From Rhodoplanes serenus (GTDB lineage: Bacteria; Pseudomonadota; Alphaproteobacteria; Rhizobiales; Xanthobacteraceae): a DNA stretch of 33,855 nucleotides. The notes beneath the pieces are model-generated. The model ran no database searches and was not told where the DNA came from. It saw only the letters and a program-made list of their open reading frames with translations. The stretch spans positions 1-33,855 of the forward strand of contig CAMAWG010000032.1 in assembly GCA_945861855.1 (NCBI GenBank), given 5' to 3'. Within the stretch, counting starts at the first letter, position 1; each line of letters opens with the position of its first letter. The translations under genes were made by a program, and so were the position numbers. This document shows, piece by piece, positions 21,216 to 32,365 of this stretch.

Positions 21216-22211
21216 TTACTCGGCCGTCAATTCCTTGGCCTTGGCGACCCAGCCCTGCACGCGGCCAGGGAGCCCGACCTCTTCTCCAACGTTGTGGGCG
21301 GCCTTTGTGCTCAGTTCGGCGATCTGCGAATAGTGGAAGATGCCGAGGTCGTTGAGCTTTTTCTCGATCGCGGGCGAGACGCCGGTGAGCTTCTTGAGAT
21401 CGTCGGCGACGCCGCGCGGTCCGGGCAGCGGCTCGAAGCCCAGTCCCTTTTCCTCCGGCTTCGGTAGATCCTCGATGATCGGCTTCTCGGCCGCGCCGAC
21501 ATCGACGCCCATGGCGCCTTGCGAGCGCGAGATGCCGTCGAGCGCCGCGCGCGCGACGAGGTCGCAGTAGAGCGTGATGGCGCGGCTGGCATCGTCATTG
21601 CCGGGCACGACGAAGGTGATGCCGTCCGGATCGCTGTTGGTGTCGACGATGGCTGCGACCGGCACGCCGAGGCGCCGCGCTTCCTTGATCGCGATGTCTT
21701 CCTTGTTGGTGTCGATCACGAACACCAGGTCGGGCAATCCGCCCATGTCCTTGATGCCGCCCAGCGAGCGGTCGAGCTTGTCGCGCTCGCGCTGCAGGTC
21801 GAGCCGCTCCTTCTTGGTGTAGCCGGAGGCCTCATTGGAGGCGAGCATCTCGTCGAGCTTGCGCAGCCGGGAGATTGATCCGGAGATCGTCTTCCAGTTG
21901 GTCAGCGTGCCGCCCAGCCAGCGCGAGTTGACGTAATATTGCGCGCAGCGCTTGGCGGCATCGGCGACGGCGTCCTGCGCCTGGCGCTTGGTGCCGACGA
22001 ACAGGATGCGGCCGCCCTTGGCGGCGACATCGCTGACCGCTTCGAGCGCCTTGTGCAGCATCGGCACGCTCTGGGCGAGGTCGATGATGTGGATATTGTT
22101 GCGGGTGCCGAAGATGAAATCACCCATCTTCGGGTTCCAGCGGTGGGCCTGATGGCCGAAGTGAACGCCAGCTTCCAAAAGCTGACGCATGCTGTAATCG
22201 GGCAGCGCCAT
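21216..22211 (-). CDS. rpsB: 30S ribosomal protein S2 with C-terminal extension
   Basis: Ribosomal protein uS2 of 331 residues, about 90 longer than in E. coli. Family landmarks: [19 protein letters not shown] near the start, [15 protein letters not shown], and [20 protein letters not shown]. The extra C-terminal 63 residues (about 269-331) include [17 protein letters not shown] and QIAEL, which resembles a helix-hairpin-helix-like domain also appended to some other ribosomal proteins in Rhizobiales. ATG 22211 has GGAGAAG five bases upstream. It is the first gene of the large minus-strand run, with a candidate promoter 114-142 bp upstream. Confidence 0.97.
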   Translation of the reverse strand: MALPDYSMRQLLEAGVHFGHQAHRWNPKMGDFIFGTRNNIHIIDLAQSVPMLHKALEAVSDVAAKGGRILFVGTKRQAQDAVADAAKRCAQYYVNSRWLGGTLTNWKTISGSISRLRKLDEMLASNEASGYTKKERLDLQRERDKLDRSLGGIKDMGGLPDLVFVIDTNKEDIAIKEARRLGVPVAAIVDTNSDPDGITFVVPGNDDASRAITLYCDLVARAALDGISRSQGAMGVDVGAAEKPIIEDLPKPEEKGLGFEPLPGPRGVADDLKKLTGVSPAIEKKLNDLGIFHYSQIAELSTKAAHNVGEEVGLPGRVQGWVAKAKELTAE

Positions 22212-22324
22212 GGTCTTCTCCGGTTGTTCCGCCGCGGACGTGTGGGCTTCGGTCAAGGGAAACACCCAAAAACCGGGAGCCACCGGACGGCCTATATGGC
22301 CAAGCCCGCGTGTGAGATGGGCTG

Positions 22325-22353
22325 CATATAGCGGCAGGCCCGCAAGGACGCAA
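22325..22353 (-). promoter_or_regulatory. Candidate rpsB promoter
   Basis: On the minus strand a TTGCGT (22348-22353) is followed by a 17-base spacer and TATATG (22325-22330), 114 bp before the rpsB ATG. The -10 matches four of six consensus bases, the -35 three. Assignment is by pattern only. Confidence 0.45.
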
Positions 22354-22355
22354 GA
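22341..22355. repeat. 15-bp direct repeat, copy 1 (upstream of rpsB)
   Basis: CGCAAGGACGCAAGA, identical to positions 24837-24851. Read on the minus strand it contains CTTGCG twice, eight bases apart. It overlaps the candidate rpsB -35. Confidence 0.6.
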
Positions 22356-22376
22356 AACAAACGGATTTTGGCGGGA

Positions 22377-23396
22377 TTATTGGTTCTTTGCCGCATCCCC
22401 GCCTTCGGCCGGGCGCAGCAGGGTTCCGGCCAGGTCGTTGAGCGCCGGCCGCGGCAGCTCATGGAACGGCAGCGGCCGCACCAGATCGATGGTCAAAAGG
22501 CCCAGCCGGGCGGTCAAAAGGCCATTGACCATGCCCTCGCCCAGCCGCGCCGACAGCCGCGTGGCGAGCCCGTGGCCGATCACCTGCTGCACCACGCTGT
22601 CGGTCAGCGAAACCCCGCCGGTCAGCGCCAGATGCGACATGACCTGGCGCAGCAGCTTGAACACCCCGAGCGCGCCCGGACGGCCGCCGTAGAGCACGGC
22701 GAGCTTGCGGACGAGGCTCAGCGCATTGACCAGCACGAACACCATGTCGACCGCCGCGCGCGGGCTGATGGCGGTGACGACCGAGACGCGCTTGCTGGCG
22801 GAGACCACCAGCCGCCGCGCCTCGATGTCCAGCGGGCTCATCAGCTCGCGCTCGGCCAGGCGGACGAGGTCGCGGCCGTCGATGATGTCGGCCTGGTGGT
22901 CCGAGAGCCTGGCGCGTGCCCGCGCCAGCCGGGGGATGCGCCGGGTGAGCGAGAGCATGTCGGCCACAAGCGCCCGGCCGCGCTCGCGGTCGTCGCTTGC
23001 GATGACGTCCTGCGCGCGACGGCGCATCGATTCCACGGTGGCGAGGCGCGCAAGCCCCACGATCTCGCGCAGCATCACCACGAGCAGCGCCAGGCCCGCG
23101 ACCAGCGCCAGGGCAAGGCCGATCCCGCCGAGCCAGGGCGCGCGCGCGAACAAGTCCCCGACGAGATTGGTGACGGCCAGGCCGAGCGCCAGCAGCACGA
23201 GCCCTGACAGCGCCCACCAGAACATCGCGCCCCAGGGAATCCGGCGCTTCCGGGGAGCGGACACGGCCGGAAGGTTCTCGACCGGCGCTTCCACGAGGGT
23301 CTCGACGCTCGATCGTTGAGCTTTGTCCGGCTCGGCCACGACAAGCCGCGGATCGTCCACGCTGAAGATCGCTGGCTTGCGCAAGGTTTCGGTCAT
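22377..23396 (-). CDS. ycjF: YcjF/TIGR01620 family inner-membrane protein (DUF697)
   Basis: A 339-residue membrane protein of unknown function that almost always accompanies YcjX. Residues about 1-50 are a polar cytoplasmic tail (MTETLRKPAIFSVDDPRL); two membrane spans follow, at about 56-78 and 88-110; the rest carries the DUF697 domain (AISPRAAVDMVFVLVNALSLVRKLAVLYGG and LLRQVMSHLALTGGVSLTD). Its ATG (23396-23394) overlaps the ycjX TGA as ATGA, so the two are translationally coupled. In E. coli the pair belongs to the phage shock regulon, but no PspF/sigma-54 site was seen here. It ends 165 bp before the rpsB start. Confidence 0.9.
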   Translation of the reverse strand: MTETLRKPAIFSVDDPRLVVAEPDKAQRSSVETLVEAPVENLPAVSAPRKRRIPWGAMFWWALSGLVLLALGLAVTNLVGDLFARAPWLGGIGLALALVAGLALLVVMLREIVGLARLATVESMRRRAQDVIASDDRERGRALVADMLSLTRRIPRLARARARLSDHQADIIDGRDLVRLAERELMSPLDIEARRLVVSASKRVSVVTAISPRAAVDMVFVLVNALSLVRKLAVLYGGRPGALGVFKLLRQVMSHLALTGGVSLTDSVVQQVIGHGLATRLSARLGEGMVNGLLTARLGLLTIDLVRPLPFHELPRPALNDLAGTLLRPAEGGDAAKNQ

Positions 23397-24811
23397 CGCA
23401 GCCGGTCCCCGATCAGGAATTGCAGCGCACGGTCCAGGCGAATGTGGGGCAGCGCCGGGATGCCGTCGTCGGTTTCCTCCAGCGCGGGCGGCCGGAAGCG
23501 GATCGAGCGGAAATCGCCGCCCTGCAGGTTTTCGGTGGGCAGATCGCCGGGAAAGAACGCCATCTCGGTCTTGCCGTCGAAGTGCTGTCCGTTGGTCCAT
23601 TCGCCGGGCGTGGCGACGCCGACGATCGACGGCAGCCCGCCCCCCTCGACGCGCACCAAAGCCTCGCGTGTGGCACGGACCGCGGCGAGCGCGATCACAT
23701 CGACCTCGGCGCCGGCGTCGCCGGCCCGCGCGATTGCGCCTTCGGTGATCTGCTTGAGGATCGCTTCCAGCCGGTCGTGCGCCGAATGATGCAACTGGTC
23801 GGCCTTGGTCGCCGCGAACAGGATGCGGTCCGCGCGGGGCTTGAACAAGGCGCTGAGCCAGCCGCCGCGGCCGACCCGGAAGCAATCGAGCACCGCGACC
23901 ATCGCATCCTGCAGGTCGCGCATCGCCTGCGGCCCCGCGTCGAGCGCGGTCAGCACATCGACCAGCACGATCTGCCGGTCGAGGCGCGCGAAATGATCGC
24001 GGAAGAACGGCCGCACCACCGCGTCGCGATAGGCATCATAGCGCCGCCGCATCATCGCCCAAGTGCAGCCCGCCGGCGGTTCCTGATCGGCGGGCAGCGC
24101 GAGCGGTGCGAAGGTCAACGCTGGCGAGCCCGCGAAATCGCCGGGCATCAGGAAGCGGCCGGGCGCAACCATGCTGAGCGTCTGGTGCTCCTTGCGGCAG
24201 GCCAGCAGGTAGGCGGTGAACAGCCGCGCCGCCTCGATCGCGGCGTTCTCGTCGGCGGGCGCCAGCGGATCGACCGTCGCGATCTGTTCAAGGAACGGCT
24301 TGGGCAGCGGAGGGCGCGTGGTCCGCCGCAGATGCGCCAGCGTCTCCGCCGACCATTGTTCGTAGCTTTTGTCGAGGAGCGGCAGGTCGAGCAGCCACTC
24401 GCCCGGGTAGTCGACGATGTCCAAAGTCAGCGTGCGCATGAAGCCGCTCATGGACTGATATTCGATGACGATGCGAAGCTCGCTGATCTGCCGGGTCGAT
24501 TCCGGCCATTCGCGCTCGATCACGACCGAGCGGACATGCCGCTCGTAGTCGAACCGCGGCACCGCGTCGTCGGGCTGGGGCGCGAGCCTGGCGCCGGCGA
24601 TGCGCCCGCTCGCCAGCGGCTCGAACACCGGAAAACGGCCGCCGCGCAGGAGGCCGTGCAGGAGCGCGGTGATGAACACGGTCTTGCCCGCTCGGGACAG
24701 CCCGGTGACGCCCAGCCGTATCGTCGGATGCAGCAGATGCTCGCCGAATTCCGTGAAGGCGCGGGCGGCAAGCCTCGCATGTTCGATGATGTCTGAGACG
24801 ATCGGCGTCAC
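23393..24811 (-). CDS. ycjX: YcjX family P-loop protein (DUF463)
   Basis: A GTPase-like P-loop protein of about 472 residues in the YcjX family; the cellular role is not settled, and family members are linked to envelope stress. The Walker A motif is GVTGLSRAGKT (about 34-44), followed by VFITALLHGLL; LDIVDYPGEWLLDLPLL supplies the DxPG motif 3; FAATKADQLHHS resembles the nucleotide-specificity TKAD motif. The start is uncertain: GTG 24811 with GGCGGGG three bases upstream is preferred; a TTG at 24841 is the alternative. It is coupled to ycjF by a 4-base overlap. A 15-bp sequence shared with the rpsB upstream region lies at 24837-24851. Confidence 0.91.
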   Translation of the reverse strand: MTPIVSDIIEHARLAARAFTEFGEHLLHPTIRLGVTGLSRAGKTVFITALLHGLLRGGRFPVFEPLASGRIAGARLAPQPDDAVPRFDYERHVRSVVIEREWPESTRQISELRIVIEYQSMSGFMRTLTLDIVDYPGEWLLDLPLLDKSYEQWSAETLAHLRRTTRPPLPKPFLEQIATVDPLAPADENAAIEAARLFTAYLLACRKEHQTLSMVAPGRFLMPGDFAGSPALTFAPLALPADQEPPAGCTWAMMRRRYDAYRDAVVRPFFRDHFARLDRQIVLVDVLTALDAGPQAMRDLQDAMVAVLDCFRVGRGGWLSALFKPRADRILFAATKADQLHHSAHDRLEAILKQITEGAIARAGDAGAEVDVIALAAVRATREALVRVEGGGLPSIVGVATPGEWTNGQHFDGKTEMAFFPGDLPTENLQGGDFRSIRFRPPALEETDDGIPALPHIRLDRALQFLIGDRLR

Positions 24812-24836
24812 GGCCCCGCCAATGTGGGTCTGGCCG

Positions 24837-24851
24837 CGCAAGGACGCAAGA
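24837..24851. repeat. 15-bp direct repeat, copy 2 (upstream of ycjX)
   Basis: Exact second copy of CGCAAGGACGCAAGA (first at 22341-22355), again just upstream of a minus-strand gene. A TTGCGT within it (minus strand) could be a -35, with a poor -10 (CACATT) 17 bases on. Confidence 0.55.
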
Positions 24852-24864
24852 TCGCCCGCGCGCT

Positions 24865-26091
24865 TTAGGTCACCGCCGCGGCGTCGCGCAGGCTGTCGGC
24901 CAGCGCCGCGCGCCGCATATAGGCCTTGGCGGTCTCCGGATTTTCGGAGGTGCGGCGGAGATCGTCGAAATTCCGGGTCCGCACCGCGGGATCGCGCTCC
25001 TCCATCAGCCGCTTGTTGGCGATGGTCTGGGCCTGGACATATTTCACCGCGGCGTGGCGGCGCTGGCGGCTGTAGAGATCGAGCAGTTCGTCATCGGCCT
25101 CGCCGTGGATCACGCGGGCCAGCTTCTCGGCGAGATTGATGCCGTCGTGGATGCCGCCGTTCATGCCCATGCCGCCGATCGGATTGTTGACATGCGCGCT
25201 GTCGCCCGCGAGCAGCACGCGGCCCTTGCGAAAGGTTGCGGCAACGCATTGATGCGCGCCGTAGACGTTGACGTATTCAATCTGGTAGCGGCCGTTGTTC
25301 GGAAAGAACTTCTGCAGACGCGACTCGATCCGCTCGGGCGATAGCGCGATCTCATCGGTCTCTTCGGGTTGAATCGGCATGATCGCGCGCCATAGTCCCG
25401 GCGCGCGTTTGCCTTGCACCTTAAAAAGGTTGCACCACTCGTTGGGGTCGGAAAAATAATTCCGAAACGCAACTTTGGGGTTGGCTTCGCCGAAATCGAA
25501 GCTGGTCGCGATCTTGATGAAGCGTTCGGGGTAGGTGAAGCCCTCGAACTCGATGCCGGCAAGCTTGCGGACGGTGCTGCGCCCGCCGTCGCAGCCGATC
25601 ACATAGTCCGCATGAATCGTTTCGGTGTCCGACGGCGAGGTTACCTCGACGTCGATGCCGTCCGCCTTCACGATCAGGCCGGTGACCGCGTGCGAGAAGC
25701 GGACGTCGAAGTCGGAGGCATTGCCGTATTCAGCCGCGATCGAGGCGGTCAGCTTGTATTGCTCGTATTGCAGGACGAACGGAAAGCGGAACTCGTTCCG
25801 CATCTGGTTGAGGTCGAATTCGGCGATCACAGATTGCGACACCCGGTCGTGAAACCGGTAGGCGCTGGAGATCAATCCCAGCGGAATGATTTTCTCGGTG
25901 ATACCCAGATCGTCGAGCATCTCCAGCGTGGAGGGATGCAGAGAAGCCGCGCGCTGGTCCTCGACCGGCGCCGGCTCCTGCTCAAACACGGTGACCGGGA
26001 TGCCGCGCTTGTTGAGCGCCAGCGCGCACACCATCCCCACGGGACCCGCGCCAACGATGACGACGCGCGCGCTTGCCTTCGATCCCGCCAT
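24865..26091 (-). CDS. FAD-dependent aromatic-ring-type monooxygenase
   Basis: A group A flavoprotein monooxygenase of 408 residues (FAD_binding_3 family, like MhpA, PheA/TfdB or PobA), which would hydroxylate an aromatic or related substrate using NAD(P)H and oxygen. The Rossmann motif VVIVGAGPVGMVCALAL is at about 10-26, the DG motif at VIGCDGGRSTVRKLAG and the GD motif at GRVLLAGDSAHVNNPIGGMGMNGGIHDGINLAEKL (split across two conserved segments). No thioredoxin-like C-terminal domain is present, unlike phenol hydroxylase. Substrate cannot be deduced. It is last in a same-strand set with a binding protein gene (15 bp upstream) and a VOC protein gene, suggesting a small catabolic cassette. 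ATG 26091 is used. Confidence 0.9.
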   Translation of the reverse strand: MAGSKASARVVIVGAGPVGMVCALALNKRGIPVTVFEQEPAPVEDQRAASLHPSTLEMLDDLGITEKIIPLGLISSAYRFHDRVSQSVIAEFDLNQMRNEFRFPFVLQYEQYKLTASIAAEYGNASDFDVRFSHAVTGLIVKADGIDVEVTSPSDTETIHADYVIGCDGGRSTVRKLAGIEFEGFTYPERFIKIATSFDFGEANPKVAFRNYFSDPNEWCNLFKVQGKRAPGLWRAIMPIQPEETDEIALSPERIESRLQKFFPNNGRYQIEYVNVYGAHQCVAATFRKGRVLLAGDSAHVNNPIGGMGMNGGIHDGINLAEKLARVIHGEADDELLDLYSRQRRHAAVKYVQAQTIANKRLMEERDPAVRTRNFDDLRRTSENPETAKAYMRRAALADSLRDAAAVT

Positions 26092-26106
26092 GTTGTGCTT
26101 CTGACG

Positions 26107-27066
26107 CTACGGCTTTTTCAGATTGAGGCCGGGCATGATGCCGTTCCATTGCGCGGAATCGGCGGCGATGATATTGGCGAAGTCCGCCGGTGTGTTGAGT
26201 AGCGGTTCGAGTCCGCCGTTCAACAGGCGTTGCCGGAACTCCTGCGACTTGCCGGCCGCGACCAGTTCGCGCGACAGCGTGTCGACGACTTCCTTCGGCA
26301 GGTTCAGAGGACCAAGCAGGCCATTGTAGGTCACGGCCGGAGGGCAATCCTTGAGCGTGTCGGTCACCGCCGGCACGCCCGGCAGATGCGGCGAAGGCTT
26401 GTTGTCGACGACCGCCAGCGGCTTCAGTTTGCCGGATGCAAGATACGGCTTGAGCTCGACCGGCGAGCCCGCGACCATCGCGATGTGTCCGGCGAGCAGG
26501 TCGGTGAAGGCAGGCGCCACACCGCGGTACGGCACGTGGATCATGTCGAGACCCGCGGCCTTGAGCACGACCAGCGCGGCGACATGCGTGGTGCTGCCGG
26601 CGCCAGCCGAGCCGAAGGTGAGCTTGCCCGGGTTTGCCTTCACGTGTGCGATGAAATCGGCAAGTGTCTTGCCGGGGAATGACTCTCCCACCGTGATCAC
26701 GAACGGCGCCGAAGCCACCCCGGAGATCGCCGTGAAATCCTTCGCGTCGAAGGTCACGTTGTGGGCGTATTTCGCCGTGGTGAGCTGGAAGATTGGCGTC
26801 GAGATCAGCGTGTAGCCGTCGGGCGCGGCCTTGGCCACGCGATCGGGCGCAATCGTGCCGCCGGCCCCGGTCTGGTTTTCCACGATGAAGTTCTGCTTGA
26901 GGGTGGACTGCAGCCGTTCCGCCGTGAGCCGGGCAACGACGTCGGCGATGCCGCCGGCGGCATAGGGCGTGACGATGGTAACGGTCCGCTCCGGCCAGGC
27001 CGCGTGGGCGCTGCCCGCCAACAGCGTGCCTGCGATCAGGAAGCCGCGTGCAATCGCGCGAAACAT
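26107..27066 (-). CDS. Bug/TctC-family periplasmic substrate-binding protein
   Basis: Second orphan Bug receptor of the window (319 residues). The signal peptide is clear (MFRAIARGFLIAGTLLAG, then SAHA cleavage site), followed by AWPERTVTIVTPYAAGGIADVVAR, the usual mature start. NQTGAGGTIAPDRVAKA and VPYRGVAPAFTDLLAGHIAM are the conserved ligand-domain segments. ATG 27066 has AAGGAG seven bases upstream, a strong site. No membrane subunits are nearby. Its place between a VOC gene and a monooxygenase gene suggests it binds the compound they degrade or a relative of it; this is inference. It shares only family-level similarity with the protein encoded at 7566-8552. Confidence 0.92.
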   Translation of the reverse strand: MFRAIARGFLIAGTLLAGSAHAAWPERTVTIVTPYAAGGIADVVARLTAERLQSTLKQNFIVENQTGAGGTIAPDRVAKAAPDGYTLISTPIFQLTTAKYAHNVTFDAKDFTAISGVASAPFVITVGESFPGKTLADFIAHVKANPGKLTFGSAGAGSTTHVAALVVLKAAGLDMIHVPYRGVAPAFTDLLAGHIAMVAGSPVELKPYLASGKLKPLAVVDNKPSPHLPGVPAVTDTLKDCPPAVTYNGLLGPLNLPKEVVDTLSRELVAAGKSQEFRQRLLNGGLEPLLNTPADFANIIAADSAQWNGIMPGLNLKKP

Positions 27067-27142
27067 GATGGTGCTCCTTGTGACTTGTTCCGGTCCCGGG
27101 ACATGCCTGCCCATGCACGCGTCATGCCAAAGTTCGCCACAT

Positions 27143-27550
27143 TCAGGCCGGTTTGACGTCCTTTACGGCGCCCTTCCAGCCGCTTTCGGTGACGTCGAAC
27201 ACGATGCCCTCCGGGGTCTTGTATTTGACCTCGTAATAGACGTTCGGATTGGTTTCCTTGCGTCCGGTGACGTAGGCGCCACCCGCCGCGGTAATTTTCT
27301 TGTCCATCTCGTCGACGTTATCGACCCACATGCCGAAGTGGATGAGGCCCAGCGGATTCTTCTGGTCTTCCATGCCGGCAACTGGTTCGTCGCCGAAGTT
27401 CAGAAGCGCGACGTTGAAGATGCCGTCGGTCATATAGACGCCCCGCTGCGCGTTGCCGGCGCGGGTCATGCCGAACGCCTCTTCGAAGAATTTCGCGGTC
27501 TTCTCCGGATCGCGGACGGATATAGCGATGTGGCGCAGCTTGCTGGCCAT
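27143..27550 (-). CDS. VOC (glyoxalase/dioxygenase) family protein
   Basis: A 135-residue protein with two beta-alpha-beta-beta-beta modules of the vicinal oxygen chelate fold, which includes glyoxalase I, extradiol dioxygenases and epimerases. Candidate metal ligands are H7 (LRHIAISV), H71 (LIHFGMWV) and E122 (FDVTES). ATG 27550 has GGGAG a few bases upstream. It is the first gene of the cassette VOC / binding protein / monooxygenase; 76 bp separate it from the next gene. It starts 104 bp after the dnaE stop on the same strand. The exact reaction is not predictable from sequence. Confidence 0.88.
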   Translation of the reverse strand: MASKLRHIAISVRDPEKTAKFFEEAFGMTRAGNAQRGVYMTDGIFNVALLNFGDEPVAGMEDQKNPLGLIHFGMWVDNVDEMDKKITAAGGAYVTGRKETNPNVYYEVKYKTPEGIVFDVTESGWKGAVKDVKPA

Positions 27551-27654
27551 GGTGGGCTCCCGAGGTGGATTTGCCGCACTATCGTCCGGCCGCGGATGCC
27601 GGGTCAACCGTCCGCGCAGCAGCACAAGGCTGCGCCGCGCGCGGGGCGAAACAT

Positions 27655-31086
<3,432 letters not shown>

Positions 31087-31429
31087 GGGAGGCCTCAACG
31101 AATCGGTTTCAGACGATGCTGTGGACGCTAGGCCGCCCTGTCCATTCGATCCATGCCGCCCGGAGAACCGTGCCCGCTTTTCTCAAGGGCGAGGCGCGAT
31201 GGAACAAGGCGCTGTCACCTGGGGACGGCGGACCGCCGTCATGGCACGGGAGCCGGGCAAGCCCTGCTTCCGATGCCATCCACGTCCGATCGGGGATGGG
31301 GCTCGGGACGTGAATACCCGCGGCAGACGGGTATGACGAGCGGTTGGGGGACCGCAAAGAAGAGAAACGCAAACGCCACTAACGCAACGGAACACACTCA
31401 GATGACACCAGTACCGGTGCCGCGATGAC
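31087..31429. other. Intergenic region upstream of dnaE
   Basis: No gene is supported in these 343 bp. Two inverted repeats stand out: GACGGCGG / CCGCCGTC around a single A (31224-31240) and ATACCCG / CGGGTAT with a 7-base loop (31314-31320, 31328-31334). Neither is followed by T-runs. Open frames across the stretch look non-conserved. It should hold the dnaE promoter and leader. Confidence 0.5.
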
Positions 31430-31528
31430 CTACAGGGCCGAAAGGACCTGCGCCCATACGGCGATCATCCCGAGAAACAGGGTGATCGAGGTCAACGCAG
31501 CGGCTTCTTCAACGACGGCGCGAAACAT
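31430..31528 (-). CDS. SOS-controlled 32-residue membrane peptide (candidate)
   Basis: A 33-codon reading frame (ATG to TAG) with a strong ribosome binding site, GGGAGG, five bases before the ATG. The product starts MFRAVVEEAAAL; residues about 9-32 are hydrophobic (including ITLFLGMIAVWAQ), fitting one inner-membrane helix with a short acidic N-terminal segment and a lone W25. The promoter carries two LexA-type boxes, so expression should be induced by DNA damage. No database comparison was possible. Size and membrane character recall SOS-induced peptides such as Caulobacter SidA (division inhibitor) or E. coli TisB (depolarising toxin); I see no sequence identity to claim homology. It sits between lolD (137 bp upstream) and dnaE (343 bp downstream), all on one strand. 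Confidence 0.75.
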   Translation of the reverse strand: MFRAVVEEAAALTSITLFLGMIAVWAQVLSAL

Positions 31529-31540
31529 GATGTCCTCCCT

Positions 31541-31555
31541 GAACGAACAGAGAAC
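31541..31555 (+). promoter_or_regulatory. LexA (SOS) box 1
   Basis: GAAC-N7-GAAC (31541-31544 and 31552-31555), the direct-repeat operator recognised by alphaproteobacterial LexA. It covers the -10 and the expected transcription start of the small gene, ending 13 bp before its ATG. Confidence 0.82.
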
Positions 31556-31582
31556 ATAGTTCATGTTATGTTCTTTTGTCAA
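31553..31582 (-). promoter_or_regulatory. Promoter of small SOS gene
   Basis: On the minus strand: a perfect -35 TTGACA (31577-31582), an 18-base spacer, and -10 TATGTT (31553-31558, four of six consensus). Transcription would start near 31546, giving a leader of about 17 bases that holds the ribosome binding site. LexA box 1 covers the -10; box 2 fills the spacer. Confidence 0.75.
31559..31573 (-). promoter_or_regulatory. LexA (SOS) box 2
   Basis: On the minus strand GAAC-N7-GAAC (GTTC at 31559-31562 and 31570-31573 on the plus strand). It is inverted relative to box 1 and three bases away, so the two boxes form a larger dyad inside the promoter. Confidence 0.82.
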
Positions 31583-31665
31583 GCGCGCGAATTCAATCCC
31601 TACAAAGCCCGATGAATATGCGGTTTCGCGGCGACCGTCCCGGTTCTGCTCCCGGTGGCGGTACC

Positions 31666-32358
31666 TCAGGCCATCTCGACGATCATGCCGTCGCGGATCG
31701 TCACCCGGCGGTCCATGCGGGCGGCGATTTCCATATTGTGGGTGGCGAGCACCACGGTGAGGCCAGACGCCCGGATCAACTGCGAGAGCGCATGGAACAC
31801 GTGGTCGGACGTTTTCGGGTCGAGATTGCCGGTCGGCTCGTCGGCCAGCAGAAGCCGCGGCACGTTGGCGACCGCGCGGGCGATGGCGACGCGCTGCTGC
31901 TCACCGCCGGAAAGCTCGGCCGGCCGGTGCGTCAGCCGCTCGGCGAGGCCGAGATAGGACAACAGCTCGCTGGCGCGCTTGTGCGCTTCGCCGCGACCGA
32001 GCCCCCGGATCATCTGCGGCAGCATGACATTCTCGACCGCCGAGAACTCCGGCAGCAGATGGTGCGCCTGATAGACGAAGCCTATGGAGTTGCGCCGCAT
32101 GCGGGTGCGCGCGGCGTCGGAAAGCCCCGCGGTCGGAACGCCGTCGAGATAAACCTCGCCGCCGTCGGGATGCTCAAGCAGGCCCGCGATGTGCAGGAGC
32201 GTCGATTTGCCGGCGCCCGACGGGGCCACCAGCGCCACCGACTGTCCTGGCCAGACCGCGAGATCGCCGCCCCGGAGAATTTCCAGCACGGCATCGCCTT
32301 GATGATAGCGCCGTTCGACCTGATGCAGAAAGACGACCGGGGTTTCCTGTTCGGCCAT
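31666..32358 (-). CDS. lolD: Lipoprotein-releasing ABC transporter ATPase LolD
   Basis: ABC ATPase of 230 residues powering release of lipoproteins from the inner membrane toward LolA. Walker [10 protein letters not shown] (about 45-53), Q-loop region [18 protein letters not shown], signature [15 protein letters not shown], Walker [13 protein letters not shown] and switch histidine in ATHN are all intact. The [12 protein letters not shown] segment is typical of LolD. ATG 32358 lies seven bases after the lolC stop, so both are cotranscribed. No terminator was recognised after it; 137 bp lead to the small SOS gene. Confidence 0.95.
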   Translation of the reverse strand: MAEQETPVVFLHQVERRYHQGDAVLEILRGGDLAVWPGQSVALVAPSGAGKSTLLHIAGLLEHPDGGEVYLDGVPTAGLSDAARTRMRRNSIGFVYQAHHLLPEFSAVENVMLPQMIRGLGRGEAHKRASELLSYLGLAERLTHRPAELSGGEQQRVAIARAVANVPRLLLADEPTGNLDPKTSDHVFHALSQLIRASGLTVVLATHNMEIAARMDRRVTIRDGMIVEMA

Positions 32359-32365
32359 CGGCGGC

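Noticed and set aside
31109-31372. 87-codon minus-strand open frame upstream of dnaE
   Set aside because: It has no good start site and no conserved-looking features; its 3' end (31109) lies just before the dnaE start region, and the stretch reads as non-coding.
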